A stretch of 25,938 nt of DNA, taken from HGM12713 sp045593725. Lineage in GTDB: Bacteria > Bacillota > Clostridia > Oscillospirales > CAG-272. The notes below the pieces were generated by a model. That model was given only the letters and a program-made list of their open reading frames with translations. It was not told the DNA's origin and ran no database searches. The position numbers were made by a program, and so were the translations under genes. Shown here in pieces: positions 13,267 through 20,734 of this stretch (position 1 is its first letter; every line of letters begins with the position of its first letter). Location: contig JAZNXE010000013.1 in the NCBI GenBank assembly GCA_045593725.1, forward strand, positions 1 through 25,938, written 5' to 3'.

Positions 13267-15169
13267 ATTTTACTTCTTTCATTTCCTCGGAGCGTTCAGC
13301 GTTCTGATTTACTTCCTCAGGGTCGTGATAGGTGGGAACGACCTTCTTCATTGCCTCTATCACCAAGGTATGGTCAAGACCGTCCTTAGTAGCCTGAACA
13401 GCTTCCTTGAGCGTGGCTATCTTCTGGTCCACCTCTTCTCTCGTATAGGGCGTATCGGTTTCGATAAATATCATATCGTTATCGGTTTTTCCGAGGGTCT
13501 CGGTCTTTATGAGCAGCTCCTCATAGAGCTTTTCTCCCGGTCTGAGTCCTATCTCCTCAATCTTGATATCCTCCTCGGGAACAAGACCGCTGAGCTTTAT
13601 CATATTTACAGCAAGGTCGTATATCTTAACAGGCTTACCCATATCAAGGACAAAGAGCTGTCCCTTCTGAGCCATAGAGCCTGCCTGAATAACCAGCTGA
13701 GCCGCCTCGGGAATAGTCATAAAGTAACGTATTATACGCTTATCGGTAAGGGTTATGGGACCGCCCTTAGCTATCTGACGTCTGAACAAAGGAATAACAG
13801 AGCCGTTGGAGCCGAGCACATTTCCAAATCTAACCGCCGCAAAGCAGGTATCTCCGTCGGTACGGCTTTGTACTATCATCTCACACATACGCTTGGACGC
13901 GCCCATTATATTGGTGGGATTTACAGCCTTATCGGTGGAAATCATAATAAACTTCTCAACGCCGTATTGTTCTGCGGCATTAGCCGTATTATAGGTTCCG
14001 AGAACGTTATTCTTAACCGTTTCGCAGGCATCATGCTCCATAAGCGGAACGTGCTTATGCGCCGCAGCGTGGAAGACAACGTTAGGTCTGCACTGGCTGA
14101 ATATAGCGTTCAGTCTTTCGGGATCTCTTACCGAGGCTATAAATACCTCAAGGTCAAGACGGGACCCATATTCCAACCTTAGCTCCTGCTGTATGTCGTA
14201 AGCATTATTTTCGTAAATATCAACTATTATAAGCTTTTTGGGCTTACATCTTGCTATCTGTCGGCAAAGCTCACTTCCGATAGAACCGCCTCCGCCTGTA
14301 ACAAGGACTACCTTGTCCTTGTAATACTGCAAAGAACGGCGGTTATTTATGCTCATAGGCTTACGGAAAAGCAGGTCCTCGATTCTGAATTCGCGAAGAA
14401 CTCTTCTTCCCTTGCTTTCGTCCTCGTCCATATCACGGACGGGAGAATCGTAGAGCTTTATCTTACATCCCGTCTTGCTGTAAAGCTGATGGATGTGCTT
14501 CATAGCTTCACTGTCAAGACCGGGCATTGCCACAAATATTTCCTGTATGGGGAGAGAACGGATAGTTCTTACTATATCCTTGTCCTCGTGATAAACCCTG
14601 ATACCGCTTATATAGCTTCCCTTCTTGGAGGCATCCTTATCTATAAACGCGATAGGGTTATAGCTTGACGTCTTGCTCGCGATAAGCTCATCCGCAAGAA
14701 GCGCTCCTATCTGACCCGCTCCCACGATAGCTACGTTTATCTTGTGGCTATTAGGCTCATCCGATAATTTATTTCTGTATTTGTACAGCAAACGGTAAAC
14801 ATACCTTGAAAGAAGCGTCAGCAAGCAGAAGAGTGACACTACAATAACGTAGTACCAGATCTTTATATTCTGTCTGACGATAGCGAAGACAACGATTGCC
14901 ACGATTCCCGCAAGGGCGTCTGACAGTATTGCTGTCAGATACGCTTTGGTGTACGTGTAACGCCAGACGTTTCTGTAAAATTTAAATACACATCTGAAGG
15001 AGAATACCAACACGAATAAAATAATAAAATTCTTGAAGAACTCAGGAAAATTATCAAGACTGAGCGTATTATCAAAAGTAACGCCCAACACGTAAAGCAT
15101 ATTCACAAACAGGAAGCAAAGTGTATCAAATAAGAAAAGTAAAACCTTTCTGGATTTAAAAAATATCAT
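13265..15169 (-). CDS. Membrane nucleotide-sugar 4,6-dehydratase, FlaA1/PglF/CapD type
   Basis: A protein of 634 residues from the ATG at 15169 (a TTG at 15178 is only two bases from the GGAG). Four membrane helices span residues about 5-130. A first nucleotide-binding fold has VAIVGAGQIGALLADEL. The catalytic extended short-chain dehydrogenase domain starts near residue 290 with VTGGGGSIGSE. The active-site region ISTDKAVNPTNIMGASKR has Met where classical dehydratases have Tyr, as in WbpM and PglF. Such enzymes convert UDP-GlcNAc to UDP-4-keto-6-deoxy-GlcNAc, a precursor of bacillosamine or similar sugars in capsule or glycoproteins. Together with the short sugar transferase this suggests a Pgl-like first step, but the genes are 9 kb apart. 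A consensus promoter lies upstream. Confidence 0.92.
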   Translation of the reverse strand: MIFFKSRKVLLFLFDTLCFLFVNMLYVLGVTFDNTLSLDNFPEFFKNFIILFVLVFSFRCVFKFYRNVWRYTYTKAYLTAILSDALAGIVAIVVFAIVRQNIKIWYYVIVVSLFCLLTLLSRYVYRLLYKYRNKLSDEPNSHKINVAIVGAGQIGALLADELIASKTSSYNPIAFIDKDASKKGSYISGIRVYHEDKDIVRTIRSLPIQEIFVAMPGLDSEAMKHIHQLYSKTGCKIKLYDSPVRDMDEDESKGRRVLREFRIEDLLFRKPMSINNRRSLQYYKDKVVLVTGGGGSIGSELCRQIARCKPKKLIIVDIYENNAYDIQQELRLEYGSRLDLEVFIASVRDPERLNAIFSQCRPNVVFHAAAHKHVPLMEHDACETVKNNVLGTYNTANAAEQYGVEKFIMISTDKAVNPTNIMGASKRMCEMIVQSRTDGDTCFAAVRFGNVLGSNGSVIPLFRRQIAKGGPITLTDKRIIRYFMTIPEAAQLVIQAGSMAQKGQLFVLDMGKPVKIYDLAVNMIKLSGLVPEEDIKIEEIGLRPGEKLYEELLIKTETLGKTDNDMIFIETDTPYTREEVDQKIATLKEAVQATKDGLDHTLVIEAMKKVVPTYHDPEEVNQNAERSEEMKEVK

Positions 15170-15280
15170 TTTTATCAATTCTCCTCTTGGTGTTATTAGC
15201 AGCTACTTGAAAGTCCAAATTCTTCTTTATCTTACTATTTATCACCTAACAAATTCGACAGATAACAACATATTGCTTCA

Positions 15281-15309
15281 ATTATACCATTTGTTTTACC
15301 TTTTGTCAA
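15281..15309 (-). promoter_or_regulatory. Consensus sigma-A promoter of the dehydratase gene
   Basis: Minus strand TTGACA (15309-15304), 17-base spacer, TATAAT (15286-15281). It gives a leader of about 105 bases before the ATG at 15169. Confidence 0.85.
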
Positions 15310-15347
15310 GTCCTTAGGGCAAACTTGCGTTCTTGCGAGTGTCAACG

Positions 15348-16472
15348 CTATATCTCTATCTCCACACCGTTAACCGTAACACCGTTGTCAGCCCTTATAA
15401 GAATATACTTAGTTCCGTCAATAATTCTCGCTTCAACCATATCCGCGCTGTCCGCGCTCACCTTGACCGTGACTTCTGGAGTGCTTACGGTTATCTGCTT
15501 TTGAGAGCTTATGTTTGAGGGAGGTATAGTAGCATCCGCGCCAAATCTCTGGTCAAATCTCTCCTCAAACGCCTCAATCTTTTCCTCTGTTACACCGCAG
15601 TAGCGAAGCATATCTCCAGCCTCGCTCTTATTTATAAGGAGCGGCTCCTCAAGCTTTTCGCTTTTGTGCTCGGATATTCTATGGTTAAGCTGGCTGTTAA
15701 CCGAGCGAACCACCCTCAGACTGCACTCCTCTGCCACGGTTTCCTTAAGAATATCCCCAAAGGTGTCCTTTTGCTCCTTAGCTGGCATAGGCAATTCATT
15801 GCTAAACAGAGCATCCGCTAATTCCTGATGGCTGTCCTCAAGACTCTTGGTGTAATAGAGAGCCTTATATATGTTAGTCTTCTTATCCTCAAGGCACGGG
15901 AACATAAAGCCAAGCTCCGCTCTTCCCAAAACGGTATCCGAGCATACGCTTCTGAAGCATTTGCCAGGTATGTAATAGCTCATAGTAGGCTTACCCTCTT
16001 TTATAGGGCAGACCGCGCATATAATGTATGAGAAGACCGATACCGATTCGCTGTCCCTCTCGCCGTCAACGCCGTAATCAAACACATCCTGCTTATCGTG
16101 CGCCATAAGTATCAGGTAATTGCCTTCCATTTCAAGATTATCTATTATTTTTTTGTAAAGCTCCTGCCTCAGAGTCTCATTTTTCAGTTCGCTTCCCCGA
16201 AGCTCGGATATGAGAGCGTATTCTTCACTCTCATTTACCTGAGCGGTGGTAAATTCTATATTCAAAAGATTTCTTCCTATGTTGCCAGAGAGCACCTTCT
16301 TGAGAATATCAAGCATTCCCTCGGCATCATCCTGAGTCATTGTTCCAAGGCTCTGGTCAAATTCTGATATTATCTCCTTTTGCTCATTTACAAAGCAACC
16401 GCACACTCGGCTTATATTACTTCTGTCTGCGCGGTATCTTCTGCGTATCTCCGATATTTCGTTCTGTGTCAT
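15348..16472 (-). CDS. DUF4317 protein
   Basis: A protein of 374 residues whose start MTQNEISEIRRRYRADRSNISRVCGCFVN is the hallmark of DUF4317. Other family segments are YLILMAHDKQDVFDYG and GRAELGFMFPCLEDKKTN. It has no signal peptide or membrane helices and is probably cytoplasmic. The C-terminal 45 residues form a short beta-rich tail. DUF4317 is restricted mainly to Clostridia and has no known activity. GGAG precedes the ATG and a good promoter lies at 16584-16612. No terminator is evident between its stop and the dehydratase promoter. Family certain, function unknown. Confidence 0.9.
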   Translation of the reverse strand: MTQNEISEIRRRYRADRSNISRVCGCFVNEQKEIISEFDQSLGTMTQDDAEGMLDILKKVLSGNIGRNLLNIEFTTAQVNESEEYALISELRGSELKNETLRQELYKKIIDNLEMEGNYLILMAHDKQDVFDYGVDGERDSESVSVFSYIICAVCPIKEGKPTMSYYIPGKCFRSVCSDTVLGRAELGFMFPCLEDKKTNIYKALYYTKSLEDSHQELADALFSNELPMPAKEQKDTFGDILKETVAEECSLRVVRSVNSQLNHRISEHKSEKLEEPLLINKSEAGDMLRYCGVTEEKIEAFEERFDQRFGADATIPPSNISSQKQITVSTPEVTVKVSADSADMVEARIIDGTKYILIRADNGVTVNGVEIEI

Positions 16473-16583
16473 TTTTACTCCTTATTTACCTTTTCCATAA
16501 TACTCACACTTAGCATTTCCCAAAAAGCTCAAATTAATAGTCTTAGCCGTATTCTTCATACTGCCCATCTGAACGCGATTTTG

Positions 16584-16612
16584 ATTATATCATATTTCAA
16601 AAAAAATTTCAA
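16584..16612 (-). promoter_or_regulatory. Sigma-A promoter of the DUF4317 gene
   Basis: Minus strand TTGAAA (16612-16607), 17-base spacer containing an eight-T run, TATAAT (16589-16584). The leader is about 105 bases. Confidence 0.75.
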
Positions 16613-16678
16613 CCTTTTTTGAATAGTCCTGTTCCTTTGGGGCAAACTTTTAAAAAAGAAATATAATAAGGAGCGATT

Positions 16679-17131
16679 ATGTCTGAGCAAAATTCAAAAA
16701 GGGTAACCAAGGAATTTCTTGATTCTCTATACAAAAACGTAAAGATGGGAGCCGATTCCATCATAGACCTTATGCCCAAGGTAAAGGATAAGGGTATGCG
16801 AGAGGAAATGACAGCCGAGCTGGAGAGATACGAAAAATTCGCCAAAGGCATCCGTGACATACTTTTCAAAGCAGGTGACGAACCAAAGGAAGAAAGCTTC
16901 ATGGCAAAGGCTATGACCAAAATGGGAATAGAGATGAACACAATGATGGATTCAACTACCAGTCATATAGCAGATATGATGATACAGGGTGCTACTATGG
17001 GTGTTACCGATACTACCAAGCTTATCCGCGAATATGAGAACACTGCCTGCTCGGAAGAAGCTCTCGCACTTGCCCGTGAAACGGTAAAATACGAGGAAGA
17101 AAGCATAGAAAGACTTAAGAAGTTTTTATAA
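16679..17131 (+). CDS. Helical-bundle protein, unknown function
   Basis: A protein of 150 residues predicted to be almost all alpha-helical, with four amphipathic helices (residues about 8-30, 38-62, 70-115, 122-150). The layout resembles ferritin-like four-helix bundles, but I see no repeated Glu-x-x-His metal motif, so catalysis by a di-iron centre is unlikely. Thirteen Met residues, many in the third helix, are notable. AAGGAG lies six bases upstream of the ATG. It is divergent from DUF4317 and ends in a bidirectional hairpin shared with the SLOG gene. No function can be assigned. Confidence 0.75.
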   Translation: MSEQNSKRVTKEFLDSLYKNVKMGADSIIDLMPKVKDKGMREEMTAELERYEKFAKGIRDILFKAGDEPKEESFMAKAMTKMGIEMNTMMDSTTSHIADMMIQGATMGVTDTTKLIREYENTACSEEALALARETVKYEEESIERLKKFL

Positions 17132-17137
17132 GAAAAG

Positions 17138-17161
17138 GCTGTTGCGAAATTACGCAACAGC
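17138..17161. terminator. Bidirectional terminator between convergent genes
   Basis: GCTGTTGCG (17138-17146) and CGCAACAGC (17153-17161) form a 9-bp stem with a 6-base loop. A-rich and T-rich flanks lie on both sides, between the stops of the helical protein and the SLOG protein. Confidence 0.8.
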
Positions 17162-17167
17162 TTCTCT

Positions 17168-17497
17168 TTATATTATTACTACAACAGTTTCCTTGTTATT
17201 CTTTCTGGCGTATTCCAGAGTATGCTTAGTCCCCTTAGATATCCCGTCCCACACTACCAACACCTTGTCAGCAATATCCACCATTTTGTCGTTACGCTTC
17301 AGCGTTGCGCCTTTTTTATACAGACCGTATTGAGGACGAAGTATCAGCTTTGACATTCTGTGCTCATCCGCATATTTTTCGGCAACCGTATCAACTCCCC
17401 CTGCCCCTCCCGAAATTATAAGCTCGGTATCTTGAGGGATATACGGTGACAAATCAAAATCGGTTATACTTCTCGACCCAACTATTAAAAGCTTCAT
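17168..17497 (-). CDS. SLOG-fold nucleotide-binding protein
   Basis: A protein of 109 residues matching small SLOG/YAcAr (DprA/LOG-like) proteins. Motifs: LLIVGSRSITDF at the N-terminus, LIISGGAGGVDTVAEKYA in the middle, NDKMVDIADKVLVVWDGISKGTKHTLEYA near the end. The SLOG superfamily binds nucleotides or nucleotide-derived ligands. Members occur in DNA processing, cytokinin-type LOG enzymes and antiphage sensors. Stand-alone copies of this size are often annotated DUF2493. The gene shares a compact divergent promoter region with a small XRE regulator, which could control it. GAGGT precedes the ATG. Confidence 0.85.
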   Translation of the reverse strand: MKLLIVGSRSITDFDLSPYIPQDTELIISGGAGGVDTVAEKYADEHRMSKLILRPQYGLYKKGATLKRNDKMVDIADKVLVVWDGISKGTKHTLEYARKNNKETVVVII

Positions 17498-17526
17498 TAT
17501 TTGTACCTCTTTTATATATTTATATA

Positions 17527-17555
17527 ATTATATACTTAATAAATAGAATTGTCAA
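17527..17555 (-). promoter_or_regulatory. Consensus sigma-A promoter of the SLOG gene
   Basis: Minus strand TTGACA (17555-17550), 17-base spacer, TATAAT (17532-17527). Its -35 overlaps that of the divergent promoter by five bases. Confidence 0.8.
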
Positions 17556-17577
17556 TAGGCTATATAAATATTAGAAT
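17549..17577 (+). promoter_or_regulatory. Promoter of the small XRE regulator
   Basis: TTGTCA (17549-17554), 17-base spacer, TAGAAT (17572-17577). The -35 boxes of the two divergent promoters share bases 17550-17554, so polymerase cannot occupy both at once. Confidence 0.6.
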
Positions 17578-17601
17578 ATATATTGAAAAGAGGTGATAAC
17601 G

Positions 17602-17808
17602 TTGATAAAATTAACACTTGACCGTTATTTAGACCAAAACAACATAACAAGATATGAGCTGTCCAAAAAATCGGGGATTACTTTTTCTATCATAGATAAT
17701 TACTATAAGAACAAGGTTGTTCGCTACGACAGCTATGTATTGGATAGAATATGTAACGCCCTTCACTGTGAACTGTACGATATTATAGAATATACGCCCG
17801 ATAATTGA
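17602..17808 (+). CDS. Small XRE-family transcriptional regulator
   Basis: A protein of 68 residues beginning at TTG 17602. The possible GTG start at 17593 lies inside the AGAGGTG ribosome site, so it is less likely. Nearly the whole protein is a Cro/C1-type helix-turn-helix: LDRYLDQNNITRYELSKKSGITFSIIDNYYKNK, then LDRICNALHCELYDIIEY. Such single-domain proteins, like the YozG group, bind palindromic operators as dimers. It is divergent from the SLOG gene and ends in a strong GC-rich terminator. AT-rich compared with neighbours. Likely autoregulator and regulator of the SLOG gene, by inference. Confidence 0.85.
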   Translation: MIKLTLDRYLDQNNITRYELSKKSGITFSIIDNYYKNKVVRYDSYVLDRICNALHCELYDIIEYTPDN

Positions 17809-17819
17809 CATAGAATAAT

Positions 17820-17850
17820 AGAGCCGCCGCGCTATAAGCGCGGCGGCTCT
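17820..17850. terminator. GC-rich terminator between XRE gene and mnmE
   Basis: A perfect 13-bp stem, AGAGCCGCCGCGC (17820-17832) with 17838-17850 and a TATAA loop, lies between convergent stops. An AT-rich tail follows on both strands, so it may work in both directions. Confidence 0.85.
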
Positions 17851-17854
17851 GTTA

Positions 17855-19240
17855 TTATTTACCCACACAAAATCTTGAAAATATCTCGGAAACTATTTCC
17901 TCGCCTATTTCTCTTCCGTCCACCTCACCAAGGGCTGACATAGCGCACTCTACGCCTACACAGCAAGCGTCAAGTGACATTCCGAGCGTCATATCTCCAA
18001 TAACACGCTCCAAAAGGTCACTTGCCGACTTTAAGGACGCGTACTGCCTTGCGCCTGTAACCACGGCGTCGTTTGCCATATCTATCTCTCCGTCTATGAA
18101 CATTTCCTCCACGGCCTCTTGCAGAGCGTCAAAGCCCTCTCCCGTGACCGCGGAAACCTGTATTACACGGGAAAGTCCCTCGCACAAGACCGACATATCC
18201 CTTACTGCCACATCGGATTTGTTTATAAGGGCTATGCTGGGTACACCCAATTGCTTTATCTTTCCAGCAAGAGCAAAGTCCTCTGCCACAGGCTCTCTCG
18301 AACCGTCGAAGACCGCAAGTATCAAGCCCGCCTCGCTGATTTCCCGCAAAGAACGCTCTATTCCTATACTTTCCACCTTGTCGTCGGTATCACGCAGTCC
18401 CGCGGTATCGCAAAGCAGAAGCGTTGCCTTGCCCAGAACAGCCGCCTCACGAAGCACGTCGCGGGTAGTTCCCTCTATATCGGTAACAATCGCCGCATCA
18501 TACCCAAGTATTCGGTTATATACAGAGCTTTTTCCCGCGTTTGTCCGTCCGCAGATAACGGTAGGTATTCCCTCGTTCACCGCTCTGCCCGTTCCGTATG
18601 TAGCCGAAAGCTTTTTTATCTCGACCAATACTTTTTGCAACTCGCCTATCATCTCCTCGCGGCTCATATCCGACAAATCCTCGTCTGGAAAATCTATAAC
18701 CGCGTATATGCCGCTGAGGACACGGAGCAGTCTGCCGTAAAGCTCATCCATTTTACCTGACAGTCTGCCTCGCATACCGCTTCTGGCAAGAGTAAGCTGA
18801 CTCTCGCTTCTCGCTTCAAGCAAGGACCCCAGCGCCTCTGCTTCTGTAAGCTTCATTTTTCCCGAAACAAAGGCTCTGCGGGTAAATTCCCCTGCCTCGG
18901 CAATTCGCGCTCCGGCACAAAGCACAGCCGACAACACCTTTCGTGTAACGAGTATTCCTCCGTGACAGGTTATTTCCACTGTATCCTCTCCTGTAAAGGA
19001 GTGTGGCGCGCGGAATACCACTGCCATTCCGTCATCAACACTGTTACCCTCTCCGTCAGGCATAAATATTTCACCGTACACCATTTGTCCGTGAGAAAGC
19101 TCACACAGTCTTCTCTTAGAGGCAGGGCAAAAAACTCTGTCGGCTATATTTACCGCATCCGCTCCCGATATACGTATCATAGCAACGCCACCCTTTCCAT
19201 AGGGTGTGGAAACGGCGGCAATCGTATCTAACAAATTCAT
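17855..19240 (-). CDS. mnmE: tRNA uridine-34 modification GTPase MnmE
   Basis: A protein of 461 residues, full length. The N-terminal folate-binding TrmE domain spans residues 1-120 (DTIAAVSTPYGKGGVAMIRISG, then GEDTVEITCHGG). The G domain near 220-380 has GRTNAGKSS (G1), IEGTTRD (G2), DTAGLRDTDDKVE (G3) and NKSD (G4). The C-terminus FCVGK keeps the catalytic Cys of the CxGK motif. With MnmG, it forms the 5-carboxymethylaminomethyl group on wobble uridine 34 of certain tRNAs. AAGGTG precedes the ATG. It often sits with rnpA-yidC-jag and mnmG near the origin, but here it stands apart, after a small membrane-protein gene and a terminator, so it may rely on read-through. Confidence 0.97.
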   Translation of the reverse strand: MNLLDTIAAVSTPYGKGGVAMIRISGADAVNIADRVFCPASKRRLCELSHGQMVYGEIFMPDGEGNSVDDGMAVVFRAPHSFTGEDTVEITCHGGILVTRKVLSAVLCAGARIAEAGEFTRRAFVSGKMKLTEAEALGSLLEARSESQLTLARSGMRGRLSGKMDELYGRLLRVLSGIYAVIDFPDEDLSDMSREEMIGELQKVLVEIKKLSATYGTGRAVNEGIPTVICGRTNAGKSSVYNRILGYDAAIVTDIEGTTRDVLREAAVLGKATLLLCDTAGLRDTDDKVESIGIERSLREISEAGLILAVFDGSREPVAEDFALAGKIKQLGVPSIALINKSDVAVRDMSVLCEGLSRVIQVSAVTGEGFDALQEAVEEMFIDGEIDMANDAVVTGARQYASLKSASDLLERVIGDMTLGMSLDACCVGVECAMSALGEVDGREIGEEIVSEIFSRFCVGK

Positions 19241-19263
19241 AGCTTCACCTTTATTGAAAAATT

Positions 19264-19293
19264 AAAAGGCTACCGCAGACGCGATAGCCTTTT
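19264..19293 (-). terminator. Terminator of the small membrane-protein gene
   Basis: AAAAGGCTACCGC (19264-19276) and GCGATAGCCTTTT (19281-19293) pair as a 13-bp stem with one G-U (minus-strand RNA) and a 4-base loop. T-rich flank follows on the minus strand. It lies 23 bases upstream of the mnmE start. Confidence 0.85.
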
Positions 19294-19304
19294 TGCATAC
19301 GAGA

Positions 19305-19544
19305 TTACTCAGCAGCCTCAACAGCAGCCTCAAGCTCCTCAGCGTCCTCACCGTCATCGATAACGAGGTCGCAATCGTCGCACTCGTCAAGAAGATCGTC
19401 GCAATCATATACGAGATCCTCCGTGTACTTCTTGATCAGCTTGTAAACAACAAAAGCGATTGCGCTTGCAGCAGCAACAACAGCAACTGTTATAGCAATG
19501 ATCTTACCATAATTGGTCTTCTTTTTCTTAAAAAAGCTAAACAT
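19305..19544 (-). CDS. Small single-pass membrane protein with acidic tail
   Basis: A protein of 79 residues. A basic start (MFSFFKKKK) is followed by one membrane helix at residues about 13-36 (IIAITVAVVAAASAIAFVVYK) and a strongly acidic C-terminal tail with four Cys among Asp/Glu (VYDCDDLLDECDDCD). The charge pattern suggests the tail lies outside if the helix acts as a signal anchor, or inside by the positive-inside rule applied to the start. The acidic Cys cluster could bind metal, but this is a guess. GGGAGG precedes the ATG. It has its own promoter and terminator. I do not recognise the family. Confidence 0.75.
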   Translation of the reverse strand: MFSFFKKKKTNYGKIIAITVAVVAAASAIAFVVYKLIKKYTEDLVYDCDDLLDECDDCDLVIDDGEDAEELEAAVEAAE

Positions 19545-19612
19545 ATTCGTTCCTCCCTTTTATATTACTTATAAGTTTTTTTATCTTCGCGAAGAATGTG
19601 CTTCTTAAGTAT

Positions 19613-19640
19613 AGTATATCATATTTTTAAAAAAATGCAA
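19613..19640 (-). promoter_or_regulatory. Promoter of the small membrane-protein gene
   Basis: Minus strand TTGCAT (19640-19635), 16-base spacer, TATACT (19618-19613). The leader contains a 12-base palindrome TCTTCGCGAAGA. Confidence 0.6.
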
Positions 19641-19762
19641 TAAAATTTTTTATTTTTTTCAATTTATTCACATTTATTTTCAACGTGTTGCTTATATTGT
19701 CGAAAAATGCGCAAACAAATTTACAGACCAAGAAAAAAAGTGAATTTTTTTTGATATAATAC

Positions 19763-19777
19763 TTTCACAAAGTGAAA
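19763..19777. promoter_or_regulatory. Palindrome at the prmC promoter
   Basis: TTTCAC-AAA-GTGAAA is a perfect 6-bp dyad covering the -35 box of the prmC promoter. It could be an operator for a dimeric repressor or a small hairpin; no regulator is known here. Confidence 0.35.
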
Positions 19778-19791
19778 AAATCTGCTATAAT
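19764..19791 (+). promoter_or_regulatory. Promoter of the prmC-ddl operon
   Basis: TTCACA (19764-19769), 16-base spacer, TATAAT (19786-19791). A second TATAAT at 19754-19759 has no good -35. Confidence 0.6.
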
Positions 19792-19822
19792 ATACCCAAG
19801 GCAATATCTTTTTGGAGGCAAT

Positions 19823-20698
19823 ATGACATATAACGAGATATGTAACGCTCTTGCGGGAGCTAAAATTGAAAATAACCGCGGCGAGGCATCTATGCTTATA
19901 TGCCGCTTTTGCAACATAAATAAAGCCGACCTTCTGCTGAAGCACGATGAGGATTTTCAAAGCCCCGAGCTTGAAGCCGCGGTAAAAAAACGCTGTGAGC
20001 ACTATCCTCTTCAGTATATTCTCGGGTATTGGGACTTTTGTAATGAAACGTACAGAGTAAATGAAAACACTCTTATTCCCCGTCAGGACACCGAAAAGCT
20101 TGTGGAGCTTGCAATAAGGCTTATTCCCGATAACGCAAGGATAATAGATTTATGCACGGGCAGCGGATGTGTTGCTATCTCAACCCTTGCCGCGCGTAAG
20201 GATTGCCGCGCCGTGGCAGTTGACCTTTTTCCGGCAACCCTTGAGGTGGCACGGGAAAACGCCGAGCTTAACGGAGTGGGAGATAGAATGGGCTTTCTTG
20301 AGCAGGACGTGCTTTCTCCCGATTTCATGGAGGGGCTAGGGGCATTTGATTGCATTCTCTCAAACCCTCCGTACATAGAAACGCATCAGATTCCCCTTCT
20401 TGACGAGGAGCTCTCCTTTGAACCCGAGGCGGCTCTTGACGGCGGAGATGACGGTCTTGATTTTTACCGTGTGATAATCTCTCAATACGGCAAATATCTG
20501 ACCAAGGATGGAATAATGCTCCTTGAAATAGGCTGCGACCAAGCAAAATCGGTAGCCTCAATCGCCGCCGGCGCGGGAATGCGCTGTGAGATTTTCAAGG
20601 ATTACGGTGGAAATGACCGCGTGGCTTATCTTAAATTTCCTACCGCAAAGGACGATAGAGTGCCTTCTGAGGATATCGCGGACGGAATTGGAATATAA
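19823..20698 (+). CDS. prmC: Release factor glutamine methyltransferase PrmC
   Basis: A protein of 291 residues. The ATG at 19823 is chosen over an in-frame codon at 19772 because GGAGG lies four bases upstream and the promoter lies between the two. The N-terminal helical domain spans residues 1-75. The SAM-binding fold begins with RIIDLCTGSGCVAISTLA, followed by AVDLFPATLEVARENA and the catalytic NPPYIE. YRVNENTLIPRQDTEKLVE is the HemK/PrmC hallmark. It methylates the Gln of the GGQ motif in release factors RF1 and RF2, helping translation termination. Unusually, prfA is not adjacent; the downstream partner is ddl, 36 bases away. Confidence 0.95.
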   Translation: MTYNEICNALAGAKIENNRGEASMLICRFCNINKADLLLKHDEDFQSPELEAAVKKRCEHYPLQYILGYWDFCNETYRVNENTLIPRQDTEKLVELAIRLIPDNARIIDLCTGSGCVAISTLAARKDCRAVAVDLFPATLEVARENAELNGVGDRMGFLEQDVLSPDFMEGLGAFDCILSNPPYIETHQIPLLDEELSFEPEAALDGGDDGLDFYRVIISQYGKYLTKDGIMLLEIGCDQAKSVASIAAGAGMRCEIFKDYGGNDRVAYLKFPTAKDDRVPSEDIADGIGI

Positions 20699-20734
20699 TT
20701 ATCTTACATTTGGATTGCAAAGGAGATAACTGTT

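Noticed and set aside
16655..16675. TATAAT just before the ribosome site of the helical-protein gene
   Set aside because: A start from it would fall within or after the Shine-Dalgarno, and no -35 box lies at the right distance.
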